NCBI GenBank assembly: GCA_022448265.1
Contig: JAKVCC010000015.1
Span: forward strand, 57,375 to 121,374
Direction: 5' to 3'
Length of the DNA: 64,000 bases
From: Pirellulales bacterium
GTDB lineage: Bacteria; Planctomycetota; Planctomycetia; Pirellulales; Lacipirellulaceae
This document shows positions 1 to 9,501 of this stretch, one piece after another; the first letter of the stretch is position 1; each line of letters starts with the position of its first letter. The notes beneath the pieces were generated by a model, which was not told the DNA's origin, made no database searches, and saw nothing but the letters and a program-made list of their open reading frames with translations. A program made the position numbers and the translations under genes.

Positions 1-1148
1 TCCTCTCGGCGAACGAAAGCGCGGCTGGGTCTGGCCTGGCTGGGTCTGGCCTGGCGGGGCGCGGAGCCGGTAGAAAAAAAAGGCGATTGCTTGTGCGCGG
101 TGGCGGTAGCAAAGGGAGTGAAGAGGCGGTCGGTGCAGGGCTTGCGTGGTTGGCACGACACCAGCATCCCGATGGCAGTTGGAACTTTGACCATTCCTCT
201 TACCCGTGTGACGGCCGTTGCGCCAATCCTGGCAGCATGCGCAAAGCGCGCGCCGGTGCGACGGGCCTGGCTTTGCTGGCATTTCTGGGGGCGGGTCATA
301 CACCCGAAGACGGTCGCCATCAACAGGCCGTTTTCAACGGTATCGACGCCCTGAGGAAGCTGATGAAGTTGGACAAAAATGGAGGTTCCTTTTGGGAACC
401 TGAGGGCACAATGTATTCGCACGGCATCGCCGCGATGGCCATTTGTGAGGCGTATGCCATGACCGCCGACCCGGCGCTCCGCGCACCGGCGCAGGCGGCG
501 ATCAATTTCATCTGCTATGCCCAGGATCCGCAGGGGGGTGGTTGGCGATATGGGCCCCGGGAGCGGGGCGACACGTCGGTGATGGGCTGGCAAATTGGAG
601 CTCTCAAGAGTGGCTATTTTTCGAAATTGACGATTCCCTCCCTGGTTTTGCATAGGGCGGGGGAGTTTCTCGACACCGTCATGGTCGATCAGGGAGCTAA
701 ATACGGTTACCACATCTTGAATGAGGGCGATCTTCATACAGGCGGCGTGGCGGTTACCCCCATCGGGCTGCTCTGCAGGATGTACCTGGGCGCCAGCCGC
801 GACGATGCTGGGATCAAGGCAGGTGTCGAAGCCGTATCCCAGCGAGGCCCTTCGCAGGAGGAGGTTTACTTCAATTTTTACGCCGCGCAAGTCCTGTACC
901 ATTACACGGACGGCAGGGGACCTCTCTGGCATAAATGGAACGAGACCATGCGCAATACGCTCGTCGACACGCAGCTAAAAGAAGGCCATGCGATGGGCAG
1001 TTGGACACCTGCCGAAAACGGGAGGGGAGCGAAAGAGGGTGGACGACTCTACACCACGGCGATGTGTACGCTGACGTTGGAAGTTTATTATCGGATGCTA
1101 CCCATTTATCGTACCGAAGTGGTCGCAGAGGGATTTGAGTTTGACTAG
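1..1148 (+). CDS. Prenyltransferase/squalene-oxidase-repeat protein, 5' end outside window
   Basis: The frame is open from base 3 to the stop at 1148. The tracked TTG start at 87 is probably internal, because the frame continues to the window edge and the residues before it read naturally into the domain. The protein shows alpha-alpha toroid repeats of the prenyltransferase/squalene cyclase type: GLAWLARHQHPDGSW near residue 18 of the tracked ORF, then QDPQGGGWRYGP and further helices. I see no DxDD cyclase motif, so terpene cyclisation should not be assumed. Such proteins are common in planctomycetes and their role is unknown to me. Upstream of base 87 the frame encodes a small Gly/Ala-rich repeat. 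Confidence 0.75.
   Translation, partial: LSANESAAGSGLAGSGLAGRGAGRKKRRLLVRGGGSKGSEEAVGAGLAWLARHQHPDGSWNFDHSSYPCDGRCANPGSMRKARAGATGLALLAFLGAGHTPEDGRHQQAVFNGIDALRKLMKLDKNGGSFWEPEGTMYSHGIAAMAICEAYAMTADPALRAPAQAAINFICYAQDPQGGGWRYGPRERGDTSVMGWQIGALKSGYFSKLTIPSLVLHRAGEFLDTVMVDQGAKYGYHILNEGDLHTGGVAVTPIGLLCRMYLGASRDDAGIKAGVEAVSQRGPSQEEVYFNFYAAQVLYHYTDGRGPLWHKWNETMRNTLVDTQLKEGHAMGSWTPAENGRGAKEGGRLYTTAMCTLTLEVYYRMLPIYRTEVVAEGFEFD
24..53 (+). repeat. Two perfect 15-bp tandem copies
   Basis: GCTGGGTCTGGCCTG occurs twice back to back. In the frame of the downstream coding sequence it encodes AGSGL twice, so it is probably a low-complexity linker inside the truncated gene rather than a regulatory element. 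Confidence 0.7.
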
Positions 1149-1472
1149 AAACCGCAATGGACGAGAAGTCTGCAGCGGCGGCTCCAGGGAGGATCCGTGG
1201 CGAATTGGTCTTGTGCCGGGGCCCTCGTGATCTGCCGCCCAAAAGCTATTGGTACGGGGGCCAGTTGATCGCATGGCGGACAATTTTAGGCGGAGAAAAA
1301 GGTTGAGACAGTGACAAACGCACGCCCGAAAATAGAGAACTCTCCAGTTCCTGCCCCATTTTGTTGGGTGTCCTATTCCGGATTCGGCGACTAAAATTGA
1401 GCCCTATGCCGTGCCTGACGTATAGGTTTTTTCAGGACAACACGGGCTTGGCGCTCGATTTGGAAAAATATC
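1149..1472. other. Intergenic stretch, about 320 bp
   Basis: I see no supported gene, RNA or clear terminator hairpin here. It separates the prenyltransferase-repeat gene from a three-gene operon and presumably holds that operon's promoter. Confidence 0.4.
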
Positions 1473-2561
1473 GTGTTCCGATTTCGATCTCATTGTACTT
1501 CGCGAACAAGCGGATTTCCTGTCCTGGTCGCTTCTACACGGGGCCAGCGCTGGCGGATTTGGATGTTGTTGATGGCGCTGGGCCTAGTCGTCGTCGCGAT
1601 GCGGCAGTTGGGGAAAACCGATTCTGCGGTCCAGCTGGGAGTACTGTTTTCGAATTCGTCTGTTACCGATGTTCCGGCGGCACAGGCGCCCGTGTCAGGC
1701 ATAGAGCCGACGGCGCTAGCGACACAAGAGTTGGGCGTTGGGGAGACGATTCGGCTGGATAGCAATTCGCTGGCCTTGAGCGCCGGTGACTACGAAACTG
1801 GCCCAGAACCGTTTCCCCACCCCCAGTTGCCCGTCGCGGATCGAGTACCCGGTTTGTCGCGGGTCAAAGATAAGACTTACTTCCGGCCGGCGGAGCAGGA
1901 GGCGTGGCTGAACCTCTTGGCTCGACTTCAAAAGGCGCAAGCGGAAGGGCTAGTGGAGGCGCTGGCCGCTGAGGTGACCTACGCCCAATTGCTCAAGCAG
2001 CCGGATGTCTACCGGGGGCATAGAGTCACGATACGGGGCACCGTATTGCGGGAAGAGATTCAGCGACTTGGTGAGAATTCGCTTGGTATCGAGGTATATC
2101 ACCGGATTTGGATTCGTCCGCGGGGTGGAGGAAACTCGCCCTTTGTCGTCTACTGTCTTCGACTACCGCAAGAGTTTCCGCGCGGTGACGGTCTGCGAAG
2201 TCCTGTTACGGTGACGGGTTACTTTTTCAAGAACTGGTCGTTTTCCTGGGAACAGGGGCTTGCGCTGGCACCGACCGTTTTAGCGAGCAGTTTTTCCTGG
2301 GCAGGACCCGGTGGGAGCGAGTCGGCGGCATCGGCTCCTTGGACGAACTCCTGGGAACGTTCTCCTGGCACGGTGGTTTTGGCAGTGGTTGGCGTTTGTG
2401 CAGTCGGCCTCGTGTTCGCTTGGGTGGCGATCAGGTCCACTGCCCGCCGACCTTCTGTGTTTGAGCAGTCCGGTGCAGGCCTGCGTTTGCCTGACGATTG
2501 GGCGGTACCCGATTCGGTCCAGCACTCGTTTGCCCCGTCGGCCAAAGATGAGAGGCGTTGA
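1473..2561 (+). CDS. Membrane-anchored planctomycete protein with OB-fold-like domain (paralogue A)
   Basis: Not a named family that I recognise. It has a basic N-terminus and a membrane segment (MLLMALGLVVVAMRQ, near residue 31), a variable linker, and a conserved domain near residues 165-265 (YRGHRVTIRGTVLR ... VTVTGYFFKNWSF) that reads like an OB-fold beta barrel. A second membrane helix lies near residues 300-320 (VVLAVVGVCAVGLVFAWVA). The GTG start at 1473 is the tracked one; ATG 1563, just at the membrane helix, is an alternative. The downstream gene carries the same GYFFK/GVFFK-SW signature, so the two are paralogues. The stop overlaps the next start, which implies co-translation. Confidence 0.7.
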   Translation: MFRFRSHCTSRTSGFPVLVASTRGQRWRIWMLLMALGLVVVAMRQLGKTDSAVQLGVLFSNSSVTDVPAAQAPVSGIEPTALATQELGVGETIRLDSNSLALSAGDYETGPEPFPHPQLPVADRVPGLSRVKDKTYFRPAEQEAWLNLLARLQKAQAEGLVEALAAEVTYAQLLKQPDVYRGHRVTIRGTVLREEIQRLGENSLGIEVYHRIWIRPRGGGNSPFVVYCLRLPQEFPRGDGLRSPVTVTGYFFKNWSFSWEQGLALAPTVLASSFSWAGPGGSESAASAPWTNSWERSPGTVVLAVVGVCAVGLVFAWVAIRSTARRPSVFEQSGAGLRLPDDWAVPDSVQHSFAPSAKDERR

Positions 2562-4120
2562 TGATTTTTGGAGCGACTTTTGGAAAGCCTGGGGTGCATG
2601 GCAAACGTGGACTTCAGTACAGGCGGAGGCGGATTTGGTGGTCGGTCCTGTGCATGTGGCTGATAGCCACCGGGAACCTAGCGGTGCTGGCCGCTGGTAA
2701 GTCAGATTTTCGTAGCGTACTGGAAACGGACGGTATCGGTGTGATCGAGCTCGCTCAGTTTGCGAAGGGGTCACGAGTACACGGAGTCCATTGGGAGGAC
2801 GATTGGGATGTGGACGATTGGCGCTTGGTAACACGCATCCTGCACCGACTACAGCAGTTTCCTGATAATCAGTTGGTTGAGTGGACCCGTCCGGCTGAGC
2901 CACAGAAGTGGTGGGCGGCGCCGGCCGATTATTGCGGTCAGTTATGCAAGATTTCAGCGAGGGTGGAGTCGCTGGAGACTGTGCGAGTGCCGCCGTCACC
3001 CGGCGAGCCGGGCGCAATCGGGCAGGTTTACCGGTGCCGTTTCAGCAGTGGTGCGGTACCGTTTTCTGGCGTGCTTATTACTCGTCAGGTGCCCCGGGCC
3101 TGGCATTCCGGTCACTTTGGTAGTGAGCCGGTGCGCTTGCGCGGGGTGTTGCTCCAGACCGGTGAAGACCAGGGCGAGCCCAGCGCGCTGCTAGTTGCAG
3201 ATCGCTTGGCCTGGTATCCCGCCGCAGGGGTCCGCCCCGGCCTGGCGCTGCTCGCCCAGCACGGGATGGATGTGGCACTCTATGATGAGGTCCTCCATGG
3301 CCAAACGTTTGTTGGACCCGAAAGGAGTCGGGAGGGCGAAGCCTTTTATGCATGCCTAGCCGCGCTGGGCCGTGTAAACCGTCAGGATCTGGTGGCGAGT
3401 TGTCGGGAGACCATCGCGGCGACAGCCGAAAAGTGGCGCAGCGGTCAAGATGGATTGCTTGAGCAATTGGAGATGCTGCGTGGTCAAATTGCCGCTGTAG
3501 ACACGGCCGAGGCGCGGCAAGCACTGGAGAAAGAGGAGGCCGCTTTGCGCCACCGCCGCACTGTGGGCGCAGCGGTGGTACGCATGAGCAAGCAAGGCCA
3601 GTCCTCTCTGGGCCCCATGATTTTGCAGCCGGAATCCGAGGTAGGAGCTCTGGTGCGGATCGAGGGCGTGGCCCGTCGGGCCGTGCGGATTGCTGTGCCG
3701 GAGCACCCGAAAATTGGTGAATACTTTGAGATCGAAGTCTTTGCTCCCGAATCAAAATTGCTGGAGCATCAACCGGTTGTGTGCTGTGTGAATCGTTTGC
3801 CGTCCGGGTTTCCCCAGGGGGATACGTTGCGTGAGCACGTGAGCGTTTCGGGCGTATTTTTCAAGAGCTGGAGATATCGAACCCGACGCGTCCTGGATGC
3901 TCAGGGAACAAAATTGCGGCAGCGCCAAGTGGTGACTCCGCTTCTCCTGGCCGACATGCCGATTTGGATCCAACCGGGCCCGCCCGCGCGGAGCCAATGG
4001 GGCCTGTGGGGCGGCATTGCCTTTTTGGTTTTCTTATTGGCCCTATGGCTGAATGTCGCCCGCATGGCCGGGCGCGACCGCCGTGCGAGGCGGGCGCTGC
4101 GCGGGGCGGACTTGCGATGA
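2561..4120 (+). CDS. Secreted or membrane OB-fold-like protein (paralogue B)
   Basis: About 519 residues. It starts at ATG 2561, overlapping the previous stop (TGATG); the tracked TTG 2558 lies just before. An N-terminal signal or anchor (WWSVLCMWLIATGNLAVLAA) is followed by two related beta-rich regions, one near residues 110-230 and one near 370-470. The second ends in VSVSGVFFKSWRY, matching GYFFKNWSF of the upstream gene. Between them is a charged helical stretch around residues 300-340. A C-terminal transmembrane helix (GGIAFLVFLLALWLNVA) is followed by a basic tail, placing most of the protein outside the cytoplasmic membrane. Function unknown. Confidence 0.75.
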   Translation: MIFGATFGKPGVHGKRGLQYRRRRIWWSVLCMWLIATGNLAVLAAGKSDFRSVLETDGIGVIELAQFAKGSRVHGVHWEDDWDVDDWRLVTRILHRLQQFPDNQLVEWTRPAEPQKWWAAPADYCGQLCKISARVESLETVRVPPSPGEPGAIGQVYRCRFSSGAVPFSGVLITRQVPRAWHSGHFGSEPVRLRGVLLQTGEDQGEPSALLVADRLAWYPAAGVRPGLALLAQHGMDVALYDEVLHGQTFVGPERSREGEAFYACLAALGRVNRQDLVASCRETIAATAEKWRSGQDGLLEQLEMLRGQIAAVDTAEARQALEKEEAALRHRRTVGAAVVRMSKQGQSSLGPMILQPESEVGALVRIEGVARRAVRIAVPEHPKIGEYFEIEVFAPESKLLEHQPVVCCVNRLPSGFPQGDTLREHVSVSGVFFKSWRYRTRRVLDAQGTKLRQRQVVTPLLLADMPIWIQPGPPARSQWGLWGGIAFLVFLLALWLNVARMAGRDRRARRALRGADLR

Positions 4121-5271
4121 GTATGCTTTCCAAACGATTGGCGGCGCCTCGGCGAAAACGGGCGGTGAAAAATCCGATTCCCTGGTACACGCCGCGATTC
4201 TGGCATGGCATGAAACTCTCGACATGGTTGTCGACCGTGGGCAGCCGTGGGTTCCCCATTTCTTTTTCGCGCCTCCATACCGGGGCGAGCATCACTTTTT
4301 GCAGTGCTTTGAATAGCGCTGCGGCCGCTCTCGACAACCTGTGTTATGGTCGTCGCGTGGCTCGGACCAAGTTGACCGCACCGCCAATTTTTATTCTGGG
4401 GCATTGGCGTGCCGGCACCACATTTTTGCATGAACTATTGATTCGCGACGCGGCGCACACGTACGCCACGACGTACCAATGTTTTGTGCCGAACCATTTC
4501 GTATTAACAGACAAATGGTTCACGCCTTGGACAGGCGGGCTGCTGCCCAGACGCCGGCCGATGGATAATATGGCTGCCGGGTGGCAGCGACCCCAGGAAG
4601 ACGAGTTCGCGCTGGCCATCCTGGGTGTGCCGTCGCCCTATCTGTCGATGATGTTTCCGGCGCGCGGGGCTGTGCATCCTGAGTATCTGGACCTGCACGG
4701 CCTTTCGGCCGCCGAGTTGGAGCTGTGGAAGAGCCAGGTATTAAAATTCTTTCAGCGAATTACTTTTTGTGACCCCCGCCGAATCGTGGTTAAGTCGCCG
4801 CCGCACACCGCCCGGGTACGGACGCTTCTGGAATTGTTTCCCGAGGCCAAATTTGTTCACCTTGTGCGTAATCCTTACGACCTGTTTGTCTCGACCGTAA
4901 ACCTTTGGAAGTCGCTTAATGAAGTCCAACGCATGCAGGGGTTGGGCGATCAGCGCTGGGTGGAGGAGTACGTGCTAAGTACCTTGGATCGTATGTACCA
5001 GGCCTTCCGGGCTGATCGCAAATTGATGAATAGCCACCAAATTTACGAGCTGCGCTACGAAGACCTAGTGGAGAACCCATCGGAGCGATTGATGGACGTG
5101 TATCAGCACCTTGATCTAGGTGATTTTTCGTCGTCTGGAAATCAAACGCAGAAATATCTGGCCGACGTGAAGAACTATCGTCGGAACCACTACGAGCTGT
5201 CTGAAGAAAAGCGAGAAATCGTTCGCCATCGCTGGAAAAGTTATTTTGACAGTTATGGGTACCAGATCTAG
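4117..5271 (+). CDS. Sulfotransferase family protein
   Basis: A 384-residue protein predicted to transfer sulfate from PAPS to an unidentified acceptor. The 5'-phosphosulfate loop is HWRAGTTFLHELL near residue 90, and the 3'-phosphate-binding segment includes VHLVRNPYDLF. KSPPH and RYEDL motifs also fit the bacterial sulfotransferase-3 type. I chose ATG 4117 because it overlaps the preceding stop (ATGA) and MSMLSKRL reads as a natural start; the tracked start at 3964 runs inside the upstream gene. Its coupling to two membrane-anchored proteins suggests action on a cell-surface substrate, which is inference. Confidence 0.85.
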   Translation: MSMLSKRLAAPRRKRAVKNPIPWYTPRFWHGMKLSTWLSTVGSRGFPISFSRLHTGASITFCSALNSAAAALDNLCYGRRVARTKLTAPPIFILGHWRAGTTFLHELLIRDAAHTYATTYQCFVPNHFVLTDKWFTPWTGGLLPRRRPMDNMAAGWQRPQEDEFALAILGVPSPYLSMMFPARGAVHPEYLDLHGLSAAELELWKSQVLKFFQRITFCDPRRIVVKSPPHTARVRTLLELFPEAKFVHLVRNPYDLFVSTVNLWKSLNEVQRMQGLGDQRWVEEYVLSTLDRMYQAFRADRKLMNSHQIYELRYEDLVENPSERLMDVYQHLDLGDFSSSGNQTQKYLADVKNYRRNHYELSEEKREIVRHRWKSYFDSYGYQI

Positions 5272-5339
5272 CGCCGACCCAAGTAATTGAGTTGAGCGTA
5301 TTCAGTTGGATTTAGAGTCTGGATCCGATTGGAGATTTC

Positions 5340-5474
5340 ATGTCCGCCTCACCGACGCGGGCGATCCATGGCCGCTTCCAGCCTGAGCAGAACGGGCCGC
5401 TGCTTGAGTGGCACCACGATACCGTGCCCAGCCATTCTGAGTCCAAGGGCCAGGCCAAAAAACCGGCTTTCTAG
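5340..5474 (+). CDS. Possible 44-residue small protein
   Basis: Too short for the ORF track. ATG 5340 follows a plausible GGAG ribosome binding site, and the frame stays open to TAG 5472-5474 (MSASPTRAIHGRFQPEQN...). There is no hydrophobic segment. It lies in the roughly 300-bp space between the sulfotransferase and the convergent flhB. It may be chance; no function can be suggested. Confidence 0.3.
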   Translation: MSASPTRAIHGRFQPEQNGPLLEWHHDTVPSHSESKGQAKKPAF

Positions 5475-5575
5475 GAAGAGTTCCCAATAAATTTGAGAAT
5501 TCCCGGGGGAGGGGTAAGATCGTTTGTTGTCGCGGTAGTCCTTGCTAGACTTACGTTTATGCCGTGCGCGCGGAT

Positions 5576-6658
5576 TCACCCGGCGTTGCCGGCAGTGCGA
5601 ATGGTTACCTTGAGTTGATGGACATACGCCAAGACTTCGGCGACCGCAGTGTAGCTTTGGCCCGGAATGGGATCGCCCGGCTCGATTTCCTTGTAGAGCT
5701 GTTGGGCCAGCGGTTTGCGCTCGACCACCGTGATGTTGTGTTCCAATCCCAGACGGCGGATGCGTTGGGCCAGTACTCCCGCCCCTTTGGCGATGACGAT
5801 CGGGGCAATCATTTTGTTGGGATCGTACCGGATCGCCACAGCCAACTCAGTGGGGTTGGTGACGATGACATCGGCCTGAGGCACCTTGTCGCTCATTCGA
5901 TGTAGTGCCATTTGCCGCTGCACCGCTCGCCGGCGGGCAAGAATCTGGGGATCGCCCTGCATATTTTTCAATTCGTCGCGCACCTCCTGGTTGGTCATCC
6001 GCAAGTCTTGTTCGTGCTTCCATTTTTGGTAGGCAAAGTCGAGCAGTGCCAGCGTGAAGAGCGCGAGGCCTACCCACAGGGCCGTTGAGAGTGCAATGTC
6101 AACAAGAAACGGTGCCAGCTCTCGCGTAGAAATCGTACTTGCCAGGAGTACTTCTTCGCGACGCAAATAGAGTACGGTGGCTGCCACCGCCGCGACAATG
6201 CCGACTTTGAATATGCCAAGGCTCAGTTTTACGGCACCCGTCAAGGAAACGATCCGTTTGAATCCGGCCATTGGGCTCAAGCGTTTGAAATCAGGCTTTA
6301 GTTTTTCGGGAACAAACAAGATGCCGACCTGGAAAATGCTGCTGGCGATGCCCGCAATCGCCAGTAAGCCGACGATCGGCAACAAGGCGCGCCCCAGCGT
6401 TGAGATCAACTGTTGGGACTGCGCGACGATGGCCCCATTATCGACTGAGAGAGGCCCTGGGGTGCTGAGCTGGTATCGCATGAAGCTGCCCGAGGCATTG
6501 ATGATTTTTCCGCCCCAGACTTGCAGCAAAAGTACGCCCGTCACGAGCAAGGCGGCGGAGCTGAGGTCCTGGCTATAGGCAACCTGCCCTTGTTCGCGCG
6601 CCTGCTCGCGCCGATGTTGGGTGGCCTTTTGCGATTTTTCTGCCGACGAATCGGCCAT
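5576..6658 (-). CDS. flhB: Flagellar export gate protein FlhB
   Basis: A 360-residue membrane protein of the flagellar type III export gate, which switches substrate class after self-cleavage of its cytoplasmic tail. It has a basic N-terminus (MADSSAEKSQKATQHRREQ), four membrane segments in residues 30-210, and the cytoplasmic FlhB_C region. The cleavage loop reads VIVTNPTELAVAIRY, with Asn268-Pro269-Thr270-Glu271 where the family has NPTH. The Asn-Pro pair needed for cleavage is present but the His is Glu. It is the last gene of the minus-strand block, 4 bp after fliR. Identity is secure; substrate switching is uncertain. Confidence 0.95.
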   Translation of the reverse strand: MADSSAEKSQKATQHRREQAREQGQVAYSQDLSSAALLVTGVLLLQVWGGKIINASGSFMRYQLSTPGPLSVDNGAIVAQSQQLISTLGRALLPIVGLLAIAGIASSIFQVGILFVPEKLKPDFKRLSPMAGFKRIVSLTGAVKLSLGIFKVGIVAAVAATVLYLRREEVLLASTISTRELAPFLVDIALSTALWVGLALFTLALLDFAYQKWKHEQDLRMTNQEVRDELKNMQGDPQILARRRAVQRQMALHRMSDKVPQADVIVTNPTELAVAIRYDPNKMIAPIVIAKGAGVLAQRIRRLGLEHNITVVERKPLAQQLYKEIEPGDPIPGQSYTAVAEVLAYVHQLKVTIRTAGNAG

Positions 6659-6662
6659 GATA

Positions 6663-7448
6663 TCACTCTAGAGAGTTTCGGAGCGTGCCGCGAAGTAGCT
6701 CAATGGCGGCCGTCATTTGTTGGGGGAAGGCCCAGGCAACCGTACCCAGCGATACAAACAGGCAGCCCATTGTTAGCAGGGAGTTGATACCGAATCCAAC
6801 CGCCAGAATGTTGATTTGGGGCATGGTGCGCCCGATGAGCCCCAGTACCAGCGTGGCTAGCAAGAGCGCGGTCATTGTCGGCGCGGCGGCGCGAATCCCC
6901 AGCAGAAAGCTCTGCGAGAGCAATGTTGTGAGAGCTTCGACGTAGGTATCTCCTAGCGAGGCGCGCCCAGGCGGGATGGAGTGGTAGGTGTCCAGCAGAG
7001 CGTCCATAACCAGCCGATGGCCGTCCAGAAGGACAAACATGGCCAGTGCCAGGAAATAAAAAAGTTGGGAGTAAATCGAAACATTGGAATCCACGGTGGG
7101 ATCAAAGATTTCCGCCACGGCGGAACCCCCCAGTTGACTTATGATTTGTCCCGTCACTTGCACACCGGTCAGAAACAGGGTGATGCCGAAACCCAAAAGC
7201 AAACCTACCAGCGCCTCACTGGCGAGATATTTTCCGCAAATCAAGATGTTAGTCATATCGGCTGGTGGAGAGATCGCCACCAGCGGCGAGACGAGCAGCG
7301 AAATCGCTACGACCAAAAACGCGCGACCGTGCAGAGGTATGACTGACGCGCCAAATAAGGGTGCAGACATGACCAAGGCGCCGACTCGCGCGAGCACTAG
7401 CGTAAAGGTCGCGAACTGGTTGATCAGCAGAGTTTCCAGAAGCGACAT
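6663..7448 (-). CDS. fliR: Flagellar export gate protein FliR
   Basis: A 261-residue integral membrane protein of the FliPQR export gate. It has several hydrophobic helices and the typical FliR N-terminus (FTLVLARVGALVMSAPLFG). Length and spacing to fliQ and flhB are normal for the order fliP-fliQ-fliR-flhB. No disruption is seen. Confidence 0.95.
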   Translation of the reverse strand: MSLLETLLINQFATFTLVLARVGALVMSAPLFGASVIPLHGRAFLVVAISLLVSPLVAISPPADMTNILICGKYLASEALVGLLLGFGITLFLTGVQVTGQIISQLGGSAVAEIFDPTVDSNVSIYSQLFYFLALAMFVLLDGHRLVMDALLDTYHSIPPGRASLGDTYVEALTTLLSQSFLLGIRAAAPTMTALLLATLVLGLIGRTMPQINILAVGFGINSLLTMGCLFVSLGTVAWAFPQQMTAAIELLRGTLRNSLE

Positions 7449-7479
7449 TTCAACGCATTGGGGTGAAAGCGAGTCGTGA

Positions 7480-7746
7480 TCAAAGCGTGTTCGGGATGTT
7501 CGTTATCAGTCCATCTGCGTAGTCCACCAGACGTGACAGGATCCAGGGCATAGCAAAGGCCAGCGCTAAGGCCATCGCCACTAGCTTGGGCACGAACGCC
7601 ACGGTTTGCTCTTGTATTTGTGTGAGTGCCTGAATCAGACCAATAATCAGACCGACGGCCATTCCCGTAAGTAGCACCGGCGCAGCGACGAGCGTGGCGA
7701 TTAACAGTGCCTCACGACCGATGTCTACGGCGTCTTGCGGATCCAT
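7480..7746 (-). CDS. fliQ: Flagellar export gate protein FliQ
   Basis: An 88-residue protein with two membrane helices, the usual FliQ size and layout (LLTGMAVGLIIGLIQALTQI, then KLVAMALALAFAMPWIL). It forms the FliPQR export channel. The frame is intact, between fliP and fliR. Confidence 0.95.
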   Translation of the reverse strand: MDPQDAVDIGREALLIATLVAAPVLLTGMAVGLIIGLIQALTQIQEQTVAFVPKLVAMALALAFAMPWILSRLVDYADGLITNIPNTL

Positions 7747-7763
7747 TTTTTACAAAGCTAAAA

Positions 7764-8612
7764 CTAAGTCAGCACGGAAAAACTGTCGAGGAGCATACCG
7801 ACCACCAGCTTCCATCCGTCCACTAGAACAAATAACAATAATTTGAACGGCAGGGAGATAAGTACGGGGGGCAACATCAACATGCCCATCGAAATAGTCA
7901 CGCTGGCAACCACGATATCGAGAATTACAAAAGGCAAATAAATTTGAAATCCGATCAAGAAGGCCGTCTTCAACTCACTCAGCATGTAGGCGGGCAAGAG
8001 CGCCTGCAGGGGAACATTTTTTTCATGGTTCACGGCATCGTAGTAGACGTAGTCGGGGAATTCTCCTGTTACCGTATCAACTTCTCCCGGCATGTATTTG
8101 AGGAAGAGGTAGACATCTTCGTCGTTCTTGGTGCGGCTAATCTGGGTCCCCATGAATTTGCGTATCGGCAGGGTGCCGCGCTCCCATGCTTGTTCCAGAG
8201 TAATTTCCTTGTCGGTATAGGGCTTCACCCCTTGGTCGTAGACTGCCGTCCAGACCGGGGTCATCAAGAGGATCGTCATGAAAAGGGCAATCGAGGTGAT
8301 CACCTGGCTGGGCGGCAATTGCTGCGTGCCAAGGGCCTGCCGCAGCAATCCCAAGACAACCAGGATGCGAACGAAGCTGGTCGTCATCAACAGGATGGCC
8401 GGGGCTAGGCTGATTACCGTCAGCAGCAGCATCACCTGGAGTGCCGAGCTGAGACCTTCGGGACTTGTCCATTGCTCAGGCCCGCCCAGCGAGTGGGGCA
8501 GTACCGATGTGGGCGATATGGCCGTTTGAGAAAAGGCAATGGCCGGCGCCAGCACCAACAGCATCGCTGGCAAATAGATCAAAACACGGATTGTAGGGCG
8601 CTGGTTGATCAA
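7764..8612 (-). CDS. fliP: Flagellar export gate protein FliP
   Basis: A 282-residue core channel protein of the export gate. Family blocks include [19 protein letters not shown], a periplasmic loop (residues about 130-190) and the C-terminal hydrophobic pair ([20 protein letters not shown] and [15 protein letters not shown]). A cleavable signal sequence is likely at the N-terminus, as usual for FliP. The tracked start is TTG 8612, 4 bp after the fliO stop; an internal ATG ([13 protein letters not shown]) is an alternative. The frame is intact. Confidence 0.95.
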   Translation of the reverse strand: MINQRPTIRVLIYLPAMLLVLAPAIAFSQTAISPTSVLPHSLGGPEQWTSPEGLSSALQVMLLLTVISLAPAILLMTTSFVRILVVLGLLRQALGTQQLPPSQVITSIALFMTILLMTPVWTAVYDQGVKPYTDKEITLEQAWERGTLPIRKFMGTQISRTKNDEDVYLFLKYMPGEVDTVTGEFPDYVYYDAVNHEKNVPLQALLPAYMLSELKTAFLIGFQIYLPFVILDIVVASVTISMGMLMLPPVLISLPFKLLLFVLVDGWKLVVGMLLDSFSVLT

Positions 8613-8616
8613 GGGG

Positions 8617-9396
8617 TTATCGTTGTTTTGCCTTGGGGTAGGTGGGGCCTGCTTCGCTGCCTAAGAACCCCTCGGCGGGCTCTTTGGAAAGTTGCTGGAG
8701 CACCTGCTGGAATTCGGCTGTGGTACTTTGTTTGTGCGTGCCGTGGCAAATACCAAGTAGCCGGTCGACTTCCTGGGGGTCGGCAACTTCTGTAAGTGGA
8801 GTTATTCCGTCAGGAGTAACCGCGACGAGTACCAGCTTGTTGCCGATGCGGATGAGCTGCGCGAAGTTTCGGTTGGCCAGTGGAAGCCGGCCGAGGACAG
8901 CGACTGCTTCCGCCGGCAGCAACGATGTTGGCTTGGGGCCGCTCCGCCGGACCATTGCCATGCAAACCAGAAATAGTCCTACAACGATTGCCAGCCCGGT
9001 GCCAGCAGTGGTTAAGGATTCGATTTGAGGCAATCCGAAAGAGGTCGTTTTTCTTGGGACCCGCGGCGGTTCGCGGGAGCTCACTACCCGTGGAGGGGCA
9101 GGCTTCGGCGTCAGAAGCCGCGGATTGGCAGGGAGAGGCAGCGACGGTGTTGCGGCCGACTCTTGGTCGAAGGTGGCGCGAACGACGGCACGCTCGGCAG
9201 CAAGCGGCTGGACCGCGGTCGGCTTAGCTTTCGGCGGATACTCGAGCAGCACTTCCGCCCGCGCTTCAACGATGACGCCCAGGCCACCTGCCAGTGCAAG
9301 GCCTCCCCAGACGCAATCGCGGAGAAACGTAGATTTGCAATCCGAAAAGAGCATGAGAGTGGCCAACCGGTGGAGCAGTGGGCGCAGACCCTTCAT
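8617..9396 (-). CDS. fliO: FliO-like flagellar biosynthesis protein
   Basis: About 259 residues. An N-terminal hydrophobic segment, a Pro/Arg-rich periplasmic linker, one membrane helix ([16 protein letters not shown]) and a FliO-type cytoplasmic domain ([23 protein letters not shown] ... DRLLGIC). FliO assists FliP assembly. ATG 9396 is preferred over the tracked TTG 9402. Its place directly before fliP supports the assignment more than the weak sequence signature does. Confidence 0.8.
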   Translation of the reverse strand: MKGLRPLLHRLATLMLFSDCKSTFLRDCVWGGLALAGGLGVIVEARAEVLLEYPPKAKPTAVQPLAAERAVVRATFDQESAATPSLPLPANPRLLTPKPAPPRVVSSREPPRVPRKTTSFGLPQIESLTTAGTGLAIVVGLFLVCMAMVRRSGPKPTSLLPAEAVAVLGRLPLANRNFAQLIRIGNKLVLVAVTPDGITPLTEVADPQEVDRLLGICHGTHKQSTTAEFQQVLQQLSKEPAEGFLGSEAGPTYPKAKQR

Positions 9397-9501
9397 CGCC
9401 AAAGGGCCGTTAGACGCAGAGCGGCTTATAGAATTTCAGGCGTTTTCAAGCCATAGCAATCGATCGATTGGCCGACCGGACCACGATGCTAGCTTTCCAG
9501 G

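Noticed and set aside
2280-3017. 245-residue minus-strand ORF.
   Set aside because: Spans two overlapping plus-strand genes, rich in Pro/Arg/Thr as typical of antisense frames in GC-rich genes.
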